A model generated the notes under the pieces. That model was not told where the DNA came from, did not search any database, and was given only the letters and a program-made list of their open reading frames with translations. Shown here piece by piece: positions 33,981 to 45,989 of a stretch of DNA of 64,000 bases (the first letter of the stretch is position 1; each line of letters opens with the position of its first letter). The stretch comes from Medicago truncatula. Lineage: Eukaryota > Streptophyta > Magnoliopsida > Fabales > Fabaceae. The stretch covers positions 40,026,494 through 40,090,493 of the forward strand of contig NC_053045.1 in the NCBI RefSeq assembly GCF_003473485.1, in the 5' to 3' direction. Both the position numbers and the translations under genes were made by a program.

Positions 33981-34925
33981 ATTTAAATAGTATCCTTAAA
34001 TCCGTCTTTAACATTTTCCTTAAATTATTTTTTGAATGTAACTGCATTTATTATGGAAGCTCCATGTTCTAAGATAAATTAATGTGTAGTTTACCACCTT
34101 TTTAAATAATTTTTTTTTTTATAGGATCAATCTAACTTGTTCGTTTAAGACACGTGTTAAGCAATCAAATTTTTAAATTTTTTTTTAAAATTTTGTGCAT
34201 TCAAATAATTAAAAGTAAAAAAATTAAATTTAAATGCATTAATTATAACAAAATACTTTCGTAATTGTTGTATCACATAATGTGGGCTACACATATATAA
34301 CTTTCATCAAATTAAAAGTTCTTTTTAAGGACGTCAATTTTTTTTTTTAGGCAAAAGAAAAAATATTATAAATAAAAAAAGAGATATAGTGATTGGGGAA
34401 CATTAGACCTGATTCAGGTACAACCCAAACGAAAATACATTGTGATAATGAGGATCTCAAATTAAAAGTTATACCTACAAAATTAATGTACAATGTACTT
34501 TTTGAGGCTTTGTGTAAATTAGACGTATATATTTATTCAGTGGTGGTCATAAGCACGCTCAAGATAAGCAATCTCTCAAGGCTTTTAAATGGAGTGACAC
34601 CAAATTCTTTTGGTAGTATTTAATGTCACTATAAATATTTTTATAATAATATACACTAAAATTTGGATAAATAACAATTTTTTATACACGTGCGTTAAAA
34701 TTTTGAGTATTTTCATTTTGTGCATGTGTGTAAAAAGAATTTAGAGAGAGAGAAAGAAAAAGAATAAAAATGTAAAAGGATATGTGAAGAAAAAAAAAGA
34801 GAAATCAAAGAGATGATTAATGTTGTTGATGTTCATCGTCTAATTTAAAGTGGTCATTTATGTAATTTATTTTCCCATAAAATATTAGAAATGTTACAAT
34901 ATTTTTATGAGATTATTTGAAAATA

Positions 34926-36090
34926 TTTTTTTTTTTTTATAAGCCAAGAGTCCAACGACATAAAAAGGAATAGAAGACAGTTCAATAGAGTTGGAGTGTC
35001 TTGCAGATTCCATTCTATGTCAGGTGCTCATATATATTATTAAAAAAAGGAAGAAAAAAAAAACAAAAAAAACTGGGGGGACATAAACCTAACCCAGTCA
35101 ATCCACAGAGTGTATGCCAACCCAATCGAGTGATACAAAAAAATCAAAGCAACACCGGTGGATGCCGATATGGTGTATGGACCATCCGTCAACACGAAAT
35201 TGAACCAAGAACCAACAACTCCTTGCGACAGCAACAAGCAAAGCGTCTCTTTCGAGACAAACAGTCCAACATCAGAGACTGATGCGGATTTTGAAACATC
35301 CCCAAGTTATAGTGTCAAACTTCGTGAAGGTGGGAGATTCGACCGCCAACACGGATACGGATCCCCACGCCTACAAACCCATTATGCTGCGACAGTAAGC
35401 TTCACGACCATTTCTAGCCAAATCCAACGGAAAGCAACTCAAATCCAATTGAAAGCCAGATCGAGGGATGATCAATCAACGAGACTGAGTACCACGAGCA
35501 CCGCCAACACGGTTACACCCGCACCCACCAATCACAGCAACAACAGACAACAGGACATGACCATTTCTAGCCTTGAAGACCTGGTACGAAGCACATTCAA
35601 AACGTAAATGTAACACCAAACAACCACCGCAGGAGGAGGCGGCTCCGACATCTTTCTCAAAAGTCAGAACAAACATAACAGAACCACCATCACCTCCAAG
35701 GGTAAGGCGGCGGCGGCTTTGCAAACTAAACCAACTCGTCAAACCAGCATCCAGATCTGCAAGAGGAGCGCTGGCCATGGAGTTTTAAGAATCACAAAGC
35801 ATACCGTGGCGGTTGCACACGCCGGCGGTTGCTCTAACAGCCCCAAAAGGGGAAAGGAGGTGGTGACGTGGCTGTGATACCGCCGTTCGCACCACCCGCG
35901 CGGATATCTACATGGCGGCGGTTGTGTTTGGAAGTGGGAGGAGAGAAGAAAAGCTCCGACGAAGGAGTTAGAACGGGGAAACGGAAGGAAGAGAAGGAAT
36001 TAAAAATGGACGGTGAGAGTGAGAAGGGTAACAGACGGTCAGTGGTGAGAGAGAAGAGAGTTAGGGTCACTTTTATTATTTATTAATGAC
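34926..36090 (-). other. GC-rich block, possible retroposed sequence
   Basis: A T-run at about 34928-34940 is followed by roughly 1.1 kb of unusually GC-rich DNA with overlapping short frames on both strands, none with a recognisable domain. Read on the minus strand it would end in poly(A), as a retroposon would. ATTATTTGA occurs both at 34912-34920 and at 36121-36129, but the spacing from the ends is not clean. A GC-rich LINE 5' region is one possibility; a captured or dead gene is another. Confidence 0.3.
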
Positions 36091-36599
36091 CAACTAAGTT
36101 TCTCAAAAATATAAATAATAATTATTTGATAGATACATAATACACAAATATAATAGGGTTTAAATTTACAAAAAGTTTGTATTTCTAATATATATATATA
36201 AAAGCACAATAAAGATTTATATTTAATACATGAAGCGTGAAGGAAAATATGTATTCTTTGTGAGATATAGTGAAGGTTTGTGCATGTAATGGATTGTGTC
36301 ATTTATTATTAAAATGTATGACTCCAAGAGTCGTATTTAATATTCATGAGAATTAGATAAAATCAATTATGTGTGATTTATCTAATATATAAAAAAAAAA
36401 AAAATTAAAATCAATGATAAATTTATTGTGCTTTTATATTTTCGTTAATTAATTAATAAAACGTGCATTATTCAAAGTTTGGTAAATTTCTAAAGTGTTG
36501 CTCTTTGTTAATTTATTCAAGCAAGTTAAGAATCAATTCACAACATTAAATATTGTAATCACTAATTTCATAGCATTGTTTAAGTTATTTACTAATTTT

Positions 36600-37110
36600 G
36601 GTGGTGCGATCGGCTCCTCATTAGCGGCGACGACACCATCATCACAAGCAACCGCCAGTGTCATGTCGCGACATGCTTGCTGTTTTTGAACGAAGGTGTC
36701 ACGATGCTCCAATGTGGAAGCTTTAGGTTAGATTTTGATTTTCAAACATGTATGTGGGTGGTATGGTTTTGATTTGGATTTGTGTGACTCGAGTTACAAA
36801 GAAGTCTGGCGCTGCCTTCGATTCTGGCGGCGGTTCATCAGTATGCCGCCGCAATCACATCGTTCGTGTTGATGCGCCACCTGCTGATTTCTGATTCTTC
36901 CAGATCTGTTGAGAACTGCAGTTTTCTATGTTTGGTTTGTCGACACAGCGCTGTGTACGGTGGTCGTCCTTATTGTAAAATCTAGTTCACTCCTTCATGA
37001 TTGAATTCGAACTATTGGACCAGAAATTACTGTTAATTTGTTGTGGCCTATCGCAATAAATGGTTGGTGCGAGTGGATTTGTTATTTACCGTGTTGGCGA
37101 TTATTGGATC
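36600..37110. other. second GC-rich block, unassigned
   Basis: A stretch with many CGGC and GCCG words (GGCGGCGGTTCATC, TATGCCGCCGC) inside AT-rich DNA. No ORF of note and no ends visible. Confidence 0.3.
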
Positions 37111-38459
37111 CACTCCCCACTTTCAAGAATCTTGGTCCGATGATGGTCAAGAATAAATGGTTCATTAGTAAAAGAAAAAATTGTTCCAATATAAATGACT
37201 AATTTCATTTTTCATAGCAACATTGATTGCCTTTTTTTTCTAATTACTCTAGTTAATGTTAATTTCATCATTTCCAATTTAATATTTTTCACTTATTAAC
37301 AAGCACACTGAAATAGTATTTCTTTTTTTATTTTATCTCTTTCACTTGTATATTTTTTTTAAATGTGAAATGATTGTTTTTGGACGGAGGAAGTCAAACA
37401 TAACTCTCATATTCTGATGGTGATAATCCTCCCTTGCTATACACAATCCTCTTTGCCTTTTTAACATTTTTTATTATTGCAATTAATGTATATGTTTTGT
37501 GTATTAATATTATCAAATTGTCTTTTATTTGTATATGTATTAAATTTGACTTTTCATATTTTAAGATAAATTAGTAATATTAATAAAGGATATGTTTAAG
37601 AAAAATAATAATAAATGTGTCTAGTAATTTAAAAAGAAATTTATATTTGAGGACAAATTTTAGTCAAATGATGATTATATATAGGGAGAGAGGGAGTAAC
37701 TTTAAGATTATTTATCTAATTCTTTCATCTTTTTTTAAATCATATGGATCTCACAACTGCACGTGAATTGCACATTTGTTACAACCATCTAAAGAGAAAG
37801 TCTTGCTTAGGGACAGACCCAAATGTAAAAAGTTTGGACACACTCACACAAATGCTTATTTGTTTAAAAGATAAGTTGGTTTAATAATGTTGAATGATAT
37901 GACTGATTTATTTATTATTTAATTTTCTTCACGGTTGTGTATATCTAAATAATTTTATTTGTGTTTGTATATATGTAAGACTTTCTCACCATCCAAGATC
38001 GATGTTCAGTTCGCAAACTTTTTCAATATTGTTGAGCATCGGAAGCAACACGTTCATTGCAACTGAATTCACTCATAATCCTCCATGAAGCCAAACATGC
38101 CACCATTCATTATACCTAGATACTCTTTTATCAAGCCAAGCATACCATTTGTTGGGGAGTTTGGTGACTGATACTCCTAAGACACATACATTTTCTCCAA
38201 AAAATAAAACTATAAAGTACTATTAGATATATGAATCAAATTTCTTGTATATATCACTCGTTTTTAGACAATGTAGAACTAACCACTCACACATATGATC
38301 TCTAATGCTGCTTTTTGTATACCAGAAATTGGACTTATAGGCCTTGGTCAAAACTTTGGCCACACATTCAAAAACAAAAAAGCATCAAACCTTAAAGATT
38401 ACTTGTGAGTTGTAACACATGCTTCCAATCTTGTATAAAATATGAAAACTACATTATAT
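37111..38459. other. intergenic 3' of the WRKY gene
   Basis: AT-rich, with small MITE-like scraps (GACGGAGGAAG near 37384, GGGAGAGAGGGAG near 37685). No gene seen. The segment adjoining 38460 probably carries the WRKY 3' UTR. Confidence 0.4.
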
Positions 38460-41267
38460 TTATATATGCTCTTCCTTCAATCTTAGATGTGCCACTGCTG
38501 AAGGCTGATGTTGACCCCTTCTGTTGAAATTCTGCATCTCAGGTATGGCATTTTGTGATTTTAGCTGTGATGCACTATTATTGCTAGCAAGGTTATGACT
38601 GTTAGTCTTGGCTGCTGGCACATCATGATTATGTTTTCCTTCATATGTTGTCAATACAGCTTTAGGATCTGTTGAAACCCTCTCAACATGCTTCCGAACA
38701 TTGCAACCCGGAGTTGTGCATTTGTAATAGCTCCTACATTATGATACAGGAATGCACGTCACTATCTTTTCTAGAACTTGGATCTCAAGTCTGTATGCTA
38801 TAAGTATACTGGGATTCATACTTACTATGTACCATAATGAGTACGATGAATATACTTGAGCATTTCCTTGGGAACCAAATTTTTTCGAAGCTAGTATAGA
38901 CGATCATAATGGTCATTAACAATCAGGGTCATTTTAGTCCTTAAAATTAGAGTTTAGACACTACAATTCTCCTGAATATGGACTAACGTTATTGAAAGAT
39001 TTTCAATTTCACGAATCATTTCAAAGTTTCGTTACTTTCAAAGGCTAAATTAAATTGCTCGACTCCTACAACTTCAGACACAATTTGTGATACATCTCCG
39101 TTGCTCAAGTAAATTTGTGATACAATTTCAAAGACTAAATTGTTCGACCCTACATAACTAAGTAGATTTAAATATGTAATCACCTTGGATATGGGTTGCC
39201 TTTGACAACTTTCTGCCCATATTTGCGCCATCTATATCCATCCTCCAAGAGATCCACATCACTTGTTGTTTGCACAATGATTTTAGGCTTTGAGACCGTC
39301 CTATGGGAAAGGGCTGGATTCAGGAGTTTGGCTTCTGTTTTTCTGCAGAATCATAAAACTCCCAACATCATCATCACATAAAACTAAATACTTTATTTGA
39401 ATGATATGATATATACTGATAGTGTGAATACTTTTTATACTGTCAATCAATCATAACCGTTTGGTCATTAAAAATATTTAACTTTAATTATATCTACATA
39501 AAAGTCATACAAATGATGGTTTGTGATTGATTGACAGTTTAAAAAACAAATAATTACACTAGCGGTGCATCAAAATTAATCTCAAAACTAAAAGATTCAT
39601 CGTAACATGAACAGCCTTTACAAACTTTTAACCCTTACCTTCTCTTGAGACCAGGTTCATAATCTACTTCAGTTTCATGATCTCCTTCTTCCTCACTGTC
39701 ACTTGTTCCTGATAAAACTTGTTGCACACTTGAATTGTCATTTGTGAGCTTGCTAGGACGAGGGCGTTGATGAATGTGTTCTCCTTTATAAATAATTGCA
39801 GTTACATGACCATCAACAGGATCGCGTTCAACTTTTTTCGTCACAAGACAGCTTGGATGTGTACATTTGTAATAACTTCGAGGAAACTCGCAACCTTTCA
39901 CTTGTTTTTGTCCATACTTCCTCCAGTTGTAGCCGTCGTCATTAGCCTTGTCAACATTCACAAAAGAAGACTTCTGTAATCTTTGTTCCGAGTTAGAAGA
40001 ATACTCAACAGAGTTCGGTATCAGTTGTTGTGCAATGTTGTTGAATGTTATTGCAGGAACTTGTGTCAATGAGGTAGTGGTAGGCACTACTGATACAGAA
40101 AATTGATGTTCAGATTGGTTTTGAGCATTTGAGTAGGCTTGTGCTAGCGTTTGCTGTTAGGAGAATAAGGAAGAAAAAAAAAAACACTTTGATTCAAATT
40201 CAGAGTGATTATGTTAACCAGCCAAATAATTGAATCAAAACTTCAAAGGTATCTTTTGATTTTGTGTTTTCACTCATCCTTGTTCGTTTTTCCAATTCAA
40301 ACCAAACGTGCATTCACAATTCACAACTTTCACCAAATAATGATAACTCCTAACTCAGCTAATAAAGTATATACTAGTAACCAGAAAGCATTTGATCATT
40401 TAGACTCCAAAATGAAACTTGAGATTAACTACTTAATTTCTTTAGTACTAAAAAAAAGTACTTTATTTTGTATTTTGCAACAAGTGTTGTAAGAAGTTTG
40501 AATGATTATATTATGTGAATACATACATTTAGACACACACAAAAAATACATATCATTTAATTATTTGAAAACATATATTATTTAATTATTTTTTTTCCTA
40601 CTATATTTCTTTTTACCGTGTGCGTCCAAATAAGATGTCCAGAAAAGTGTGTCCACACAAGAATTATTCATATTTTTACGCAATTTTTTATTAATTAAAT
40701 AACTCTTAATTACCTTTTTTAAAGGAGAAATTAATATTATAATAAAAAAATATAAATTACTAATATATGTCTTGAAAAATGAACTTAAAAAACCAGCAAT
40801 ATACTCCTAAATTATTAGCTTAAAAAACAAAATAAACTTGATAATACTACTAACAAATTTCTTAAAAAAATTCTGGATTATATTTTCTTTCTTGACAGAA
40901 AAGTTACTGAGTTTTAAAATTAGTCCTATATTTAGAGAATGAGATAGAAGGCTTAAGGGGTCGTCATGTATTGTGGTGGATTATCGTTGACTTGACTCCA
41001 TGGAACCAAAAAATGAAACAAAGAAAAGCAAATGAGTTAAGTATTTACCTGAGGTGGAGCAGTGAACATGGCCAACGGTGACAAGCCACCACCACCTCTT
41101 CCTCCTCCTCCTCCACCTCCATGCTCAACATCCAACGTGTCACCGGCGAGGAGCTCGGAGAAAGACTTGCAGTCATCGTTGTCACCAAACAAGTTGGAAA
41201 GCAAAGTCATGGGACCAGGACTAAACCCTCCACCTGAAGGCCACTCTCCATTTCCACCTCCAACCAT
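38460..41267 (-). CDS. group I WRKY transcription factor
   Basis: Four exons: 41049-41267, about 39639-40144, 39184-39342 and 38460-38733, giving about 385 residues. There are two WRKY domains. The N-terminal one has WRKYGQK at about 147-153 and zinc ligands C167, C172, H196 and H198. The C-terminal one has WRKYGQK at 280-286 with C300, C305, H329 and H331. The intron splitting the second domain after NPYPR is at the classic position. SFSELLAG in exon 1 resembles the N-terminal motif of WRKY3/WRKY4-like members. The protein should bind W-box DNA in the nucleus, commonly in stress responses. The start of exon 2 is uncertain: after the obvious AACAG acceptor the frame is off by one, and only the next AG (ending at 40145) keeps it open. 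Confidence 0.88.
39415..39575. repeat. MITE in WRKY intron 2
   Basis: ACTGTCAATCAATCA (39439-39453) has an inverted copy, TGATTGATTGACAGT, at about 39524-39538. The outer ends TGATAGTGTGAAT and the complement of AATTACACTAGCG also pair. The whole lies between exons 2 and 3. Confidence 0.6.
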
Positions 41268-41529
41268 TCACAACTTTATTGATTATTGATCACAAACCAA
41301 AGCCAAACAAATGAATGAACTAAACAAATGAAACTCTTTCAAACTTGTTGTTTGTTTTGTGTCACAAATAATTCACTTTTGATCTGAATTATCAAATTCA
41401 GCATAAAGTATTAAAGTCCACGCTTTAGATAGATGAAAAAAAGATAAAACTAAACCTATGCTATGCCTGCAATTTTCTCCTCTCTTTCACGTATACTTTA
41501 TGTATTTGTTTTCCCCTTATCTATAAGTT

Positions 41530-41564
41530 AAAGTCTCCTAATTTGTCCAAAAAAAAGTCTACTA
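41530..41564 (+). repeat. micro-retroposition footprint (weaker)
   Basis: AAAGTCTCCTA and AAAGTCTACTA (10 of 11) flank ATTTGTCC plus an A-run. Confidence 0.4.
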
Positions 41565-41918
41565 CATCAACAGTGACTCTATCAATTACATATTAAATGT
41601 CACTTAAGTTTGTTTTTTTCTTTGTTTGTTTAAAAAGAATGTAAATAAATTAAAAGTCTAACAACTTTATAAAAACAGCGTGTTAATTATTAAAATGAAT
41701 GCATCGTATTATATATATAATAAAATTATGATGCACGTATATAATACTACCTCCGTCCCTAATTATAAGATCTTTTAAATAGAATATTATATTCCTTTTG
41801 TCAAAAAAAAAAAATATTACTTCCTCTTTCTCAAAATATAAGAGCAACTTCAATAATCAACTTTTCATTGTTGTTACGTTTCCCCAATTTTAGTTAAATT
41901 CTTACATGCCAACTCATA

Positions 41919-42063
41919 CTCCATCCGTTTCAAAATATAAGCAATTTTTTTTTTTTAGGTTCATTCAATTAATGATGTATGTGGTTCATAATATGGACCA
42001 CATACATCATTAATTGAATGAACTTAAAAGGTAAAATTTGTTTATATTTTGAAACGGAGTGAG
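41919..42063. mobile_element. Stowaway-like MITE
   Basis: A 145-bp, almost fully palindromic element. The left end CTCCATCCGTTTCAAAATAT is mirrored by ATATTTTGAAACGGAGTGAG on the right, with TA on each side (41917-41918 and 42064-42065). The centre folds as TTCATTCAATTAATGATGTA and its complement. A partial relative (CTACCTCCGTCCCTAATTAT) lies at about 41750-41770. Confidence 0.85.
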
Positions 42064-42184
42064 TATTTTAAGAAGTATTGTATCTACCAATTAAGTGACT
42101 CAGTTCAACTTATTTATGTGTTTTACTAAAAGAAGAATAGTTTGAAATTGTATATTGACAGGATTAAAATAAAATACTACATCT

Positions 42185-43140
42185 CATCTCGAATGCAATT
42201 TTAGGTTGCTTTATCCATATTCAACAATCTCTCTATTCTCTACATCTAATGTTTCTCCTCGTTTTCTTCATTATTGACACTCTCTCGTCCCTGCTCTAAG
42301 AATGACTTGCTTGCGAAATGTGGCAACTAACAGGAGGATTCCAATTTGCAACGGCAAAATACTGGAAAACGGGTTCAAAAATTTATTGTCCAGACTAAAA
42401 AACTTCTTGTCAAAGGTGTTGTAACTTGTAAGAGTTCCTTGAACCGTCAATACATTCTTAAGAACCTAGGAGTCCTTCCAAAGGGTCTTAAGGCCCTCCT
42501 AGAGGTCTCAGCACCCTCCTAAAGGGCTCTAATGGCCTAGGGCGCACCCCTCCGAGGGTGTCGCCTCCATCAGCTTCTAGAAGTCTCTAGAGCTCGACAA
42601 AAAGACTTAAATGCCTTCATTGGTTTGGGCTTAAGTCGCGATAGATTAGACTCATAGAGAGCTATCAATACCACCATTGAGAGCCTTCTCAAGGCATGAC
42701 CAATACAATACTAAACCTTAATATCGATTATTGTACTTTTGCAAGTACAGTCCTCAACTAAATTACTCTCGCCTAGGAATTGGTTAATTTAGTTAAAAAC
42801 AATAAAATTGTATATATTTTGTTTCATTTTATCAAAACTATTCTTCAATTTATTGACAAGTGTCATTAAAAGAAGACTTTGTCCTGATAAATTATCTCTA
42901 TAATTATTTGTTTGTAAAAAGGTGGGAATAAACAAACAACGATAATAAATAACGCAGTAAATAATTTCAAAGAGTTTTCAAAAAAATGAGACAAATAATG
43001 CATCCAAAAAAATTGTATTTCTTAAACAAAGGGAGTTTGAATGGGGACGAGTTTGATGAATGAATGAATGGGGACGTACAACTAAAGATAAAAAATAACT
43101 TTTCATAATTCATTTTTAACGTAAAATTATAAATAAATGA
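42185..43140. other. intergenic, with a GC-richer unassigned stretch
   Basis: 42420-42780 is richer in G and C than its surroundings (GGCCCTCCTAGAGG, GGCGCACCCCTCCGAGG) and has several CCTCCTA-GAGGTC type partial repeats. No frame or family was recognised. Confidence 0.3.
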
Positions 43141-43166
43141 CCTAAATAAATTATTTGGGGTATTGT

Positions 43167-43294
43167 TTCCGCGAACTTAACTCAATTAATAAAGATATTG
43201 TATAATATATGTATGGATCGAGATTCGAACCTCAAAGATCTCATTCCTCATATTTAAAAATGTGTTGCCCTGCCGTCAGCTACTTAATAAAAAA
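43167..43294 (+). mobile_element. tRNA-derived SINE
   Basis: An A-box-like ACTTAACTCAATTAA near 43175 and a B-box-like GAGATTCGAACCTC near 43219-43232 are followed by a tail CAGCTACTTAATAAAAAAA. A perfect 14-bp TSD, ATTTGGGGTATTGT, lies at 43153-43166 and 43295-43308. The boxes are eroded, so it is not a recent copy. Confidence 0.8.
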
Positions 43295-43309
43295 ATTTGG
43301 GGTATTGTA

Positions 43310-44362
43310 TTTTTATTTCCGGCGTGAAAGAGAATAAAATGGAGACCATGCAATATGTTGCATTGTCGAAATTGACCCCAAAGACTTGTGAAATTACTTA
43401 AATTGGGTGGAGTGTTGTAAATGCAATGACGTGAGGGATAGTGGTGGGAAGGAAGGAAGGAAGAAACCGATGTGCAGTCTCGTTCGTTATTTTGTGTTCG
43501 TCTCTTTAACAAGATAATGACAAATTAATGAGAACGAAACCTTAGTCAACTCAACAAAGTCACAAACTAAAACAAAACAACTTTTTCCTCCATCATGATT
43601 TTCATTTTTTGTGTGTGTTTGGAATATCATGATATTCATTTCATACTCATCATTGAAGCTTTGCCCCATGATGATCCCCATAAATGAGTCCGACCAAACA
43701 AGAAATTCTAAACACAAAAGTCTCTCAAAATATCAAAGTGGGGTTTACATTTTTTTAAAGGCATGTGTAACATGGTGAAATTAAAGAACCCTCGTTAATC
43801 TTTTATACTTCCTTCACATAAATTATTATTTTTAATCTTTGCATTATTTTACAACTTGCAAAAGTCTCACTTAATATTAATAAGATAATCAAAGAACAAA
43901 AGGTTGGTTCAAGTAGTTTCTTTCTCTAGGTATAGAGAAAATTTAGTTGGGATATAAGAGAGCTCGCCTTATTGTCTTACAAGTTCTTTGATAATTATTA
44001 GTCGTTGTTAAACAGCAATGAAAACTTATATATATATAATCCAAAAAATGATATAATTGAAGTAGTATATATTAAATTTGCATAATTTTACATCTTAAGA
44101 AATTCCACGTAATATTTTGGTGCTATAAACTAAATATTATCTTTTTATAAAATATAAATTATTGATTTTTTCTAATGTTTACAGGTAAATTGATTTTGTA
44201 CCATTCACAAATTTGTTTTTCTACCATTGAATAAAAAAGTGGCATCATATCATATTTGATTCAATGATAAAACTTAATAATCTCACGATAGAAACAAGTG
44301 TGTGCATGTGTAAGATTTGTCTAATTTGTACATCATAAAATTTGTCGTAAAGTACTATAATT
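43310..44362. other. intergenic, no gene seen
   Basis: AT-rich. No supported feature between the SINE and the footprint at 44363. Confidence 0.4.
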
Positions 44363-44406
44363 AACTATTTAACTTTGAGCAACCAAAAAAAACTATTTAA
44401 CTTTGA
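44363..44406 (+). repeat. micro-retroposition footprint
   Basis: A perfect 16-bp repeat, AACTATTTAACTTTGA, at 44363-44378 and 44391-44406 flanks the 12-base insert GCAACC plus six A. Confidence 0.75.
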
Positions 44407-44479
44407 CTTTATTCTTTTGCATTATTTTTTCCAATTTATTTGGTAACTTGAATTTAATAGTTTTTTTTTTGGAACTTTA

Positions 44480-44990
44480 TCGCAATAAAGGATATCATCG
44501 TGGAGTAGTACCTTCCGATTTGTTGCTATTTTGGTAGTGTGTTGAATCTTGTTTTCGGTAGTTGAGAATCCCTATGTTTACTCATTGACATTAGTGACCT
44601 AGCTCTCCAATTCGGTGGTGCTCATGTGTTCATGAATGATATTCGCTCCTCATTTCAAGTAATCTTGACTTGTATTTGGATTCTTTCGAAAGAGCACAGT
44701 GCTATAATTTTTTGTAACAAAGAGCTAGCATTGGAACAGCTTCTTGAGCAAACTAAGCTTCATTGATGGTGATTGAAGACTCAGAAATCACACTCTTTTG
44801 TAGATTTTCATTTTTGATGGTCTAATCCCTTAGCTTGCTTTGTATGAATTTAATCACTGTGTAATTTGTTTTTAGTTTTGTGCTCGTTTCTTGTATTATT
44901 GACACTTTTTAATCTCTTTTAGTCACACAGTTTGCTTTAAAGAGAGGTATGTTAACATATTTTGTTTTGGCCTCTTAAAAAATAAAATAG
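44480..44990 (+). mobile_element. LINE (L1-type) 3' fragment
   Basis: Translating with interruptions gives LACs of plant L1 ORF2 C-terminal sequence: WILSKEHSAIIFCNKE, LALEQLLEQTKLH and NPLACFV, which match the usual 'WKERNNRIFNN...LLDKVKLHSFWWLK...NPLVCLG' ending. Several stops and shifts break it. It ends TTTTGGCCTCTTAAAAAATA, an A-rich tail. The element is 5'-truncated. The same terminal GCCTCTT-A sequence is found in the 16-base insert at 12339-12354. Confidence 0.65.
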
Positions 44991-44999
44991 TTTTTCAAA

Positions 45000-45900
45000 A
45001 GAATAAAATCGTTTATTTTTTTTGACAAAAAGATAAAATAAATTAGTTAAATTCCTAAATTCTCATAATTCAAAAAATAGTTCCTACATTCTAAGTTCTC
45101 ACTACCGTCAAATATAATATGCATTGTTTAGATGATGGCATAATCTTCCATGCACACAAAATCAACACAGAGTGTATTTGGATTGTTACCTTAAACATAA
45201 CTTAGTTTCTCACTTATTTGAATTCCTTTTTATTTATTTTTTGTTTAGAAAAAGTAATAAAAAAAAATTATATTTTGTTGAGATAGTTTTGGATCAATTT
45301 TGAAAATATGAAAAATAGAGCCAATTTACGAAATTTTAAAAATTTGGGATTAATTTTCAATTTAAAATATTATGGGGAACAATTTGTCAAGTTAGAAATA
45401 ATATAAGGACAAACTTACATTATATGGTAGAATTATTATGATTAATTTGAGATCCACATTTTTTAACGTAAGAAAGAAATTTCAAATTCTTACTTTTTAG
45501 ATGATAAATTTAAAATTCCCAAACCATAATTTTGACAAAATATTTTATTTAACTCCTTTATTTTAAAAATTCTTCAAATTTATCATTCTAATTGCACTCT
45601 AAAGTTACATTACTTCAAAATAATCCATCATCCAAATCCATACACACTCTTGGATTAAAACAACATTTACTTGGGATAAGGTACAAAACATGCTTCTCAA
45701 TGTTCAATGTTTCAAGATATGATAAATGAAATCCATTACGTTAAGCTTGTGATAATGAATATATATATATATATATCCAAGGCAGATGAAGCATACAAAT
45801 ATTCTTCAGTCATGTATGTAACCAAGCACGTAGCTTCAAAGAAATATGGAGAAAAAAATGATGAAGTGAGTGTTATGTACATACAACTCCATACTATATA
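45000..45900. other. intergenic, no gene seen
   Basis: AT-rich. A short TA run lies near 45759-45777. Otherwise nothing was recognised before the tRNA. Confidence 0.4.
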
Positions 45901-45907
45901 AACATGT

Positions 45908-45979
45908 GGATCTGTGGCGCAATGGTAGCGCGTCTGACTCCAGATCAGAAGGTTGCGTGTTCGATTCACGTCAGGTTCA
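45908..45979 (+). tRNA. tRNA-Trp (anticodon CCA)
   Basis: A 72-nt cloverleaf. Acceptor stem GGATCTG pairs with CAGGTTC, with G-U pairs at the second and fourth positions, and a discriminator A at 45979. The anticodon stem TCTGA/TCAGA (45933-45937, 45945-45949) encloses loop CTCCAGA with CCA at 45940-45942. The T arm contains GTTCGATTC. There is no intron. TTTTT at 45981-45985 serves as the Pol III terminator, so it looks like a functional nuclear gene. Confidence 0.95.
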
Positions 45980-45980
45980 G

Positions 45981-45985
45981 TTTTT
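45981..45985 (+). terminator. Pol III T-run terminator of tRNA-Trp
   Basis: Five T immediately after the tRNA 3' end, the standard Pol III stop. Confidence 0.8.
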
Positions 45986-45989
45986 AATT

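Noticed and set aside
35158-35788. Overlapping frames on both strands in the GC-rich block
   Set aside because: Both strands are open because of composition; none shows a domain, so I describe the block but call no gene.
41780-41830. Footprint-like AATATTA repeat around GTC-A(n)
   Set aside because: The repeat is only about 7 bp and overlaps a MITE end; not distinguishable from chance.
44990-45050. Further footprint-like repeats (AATAAAATAGTTT / AATAAAATCGTTT)
   Set aside because: The flanks are pure A/T words in A/T-rich sequence, so chance similarity is likely.
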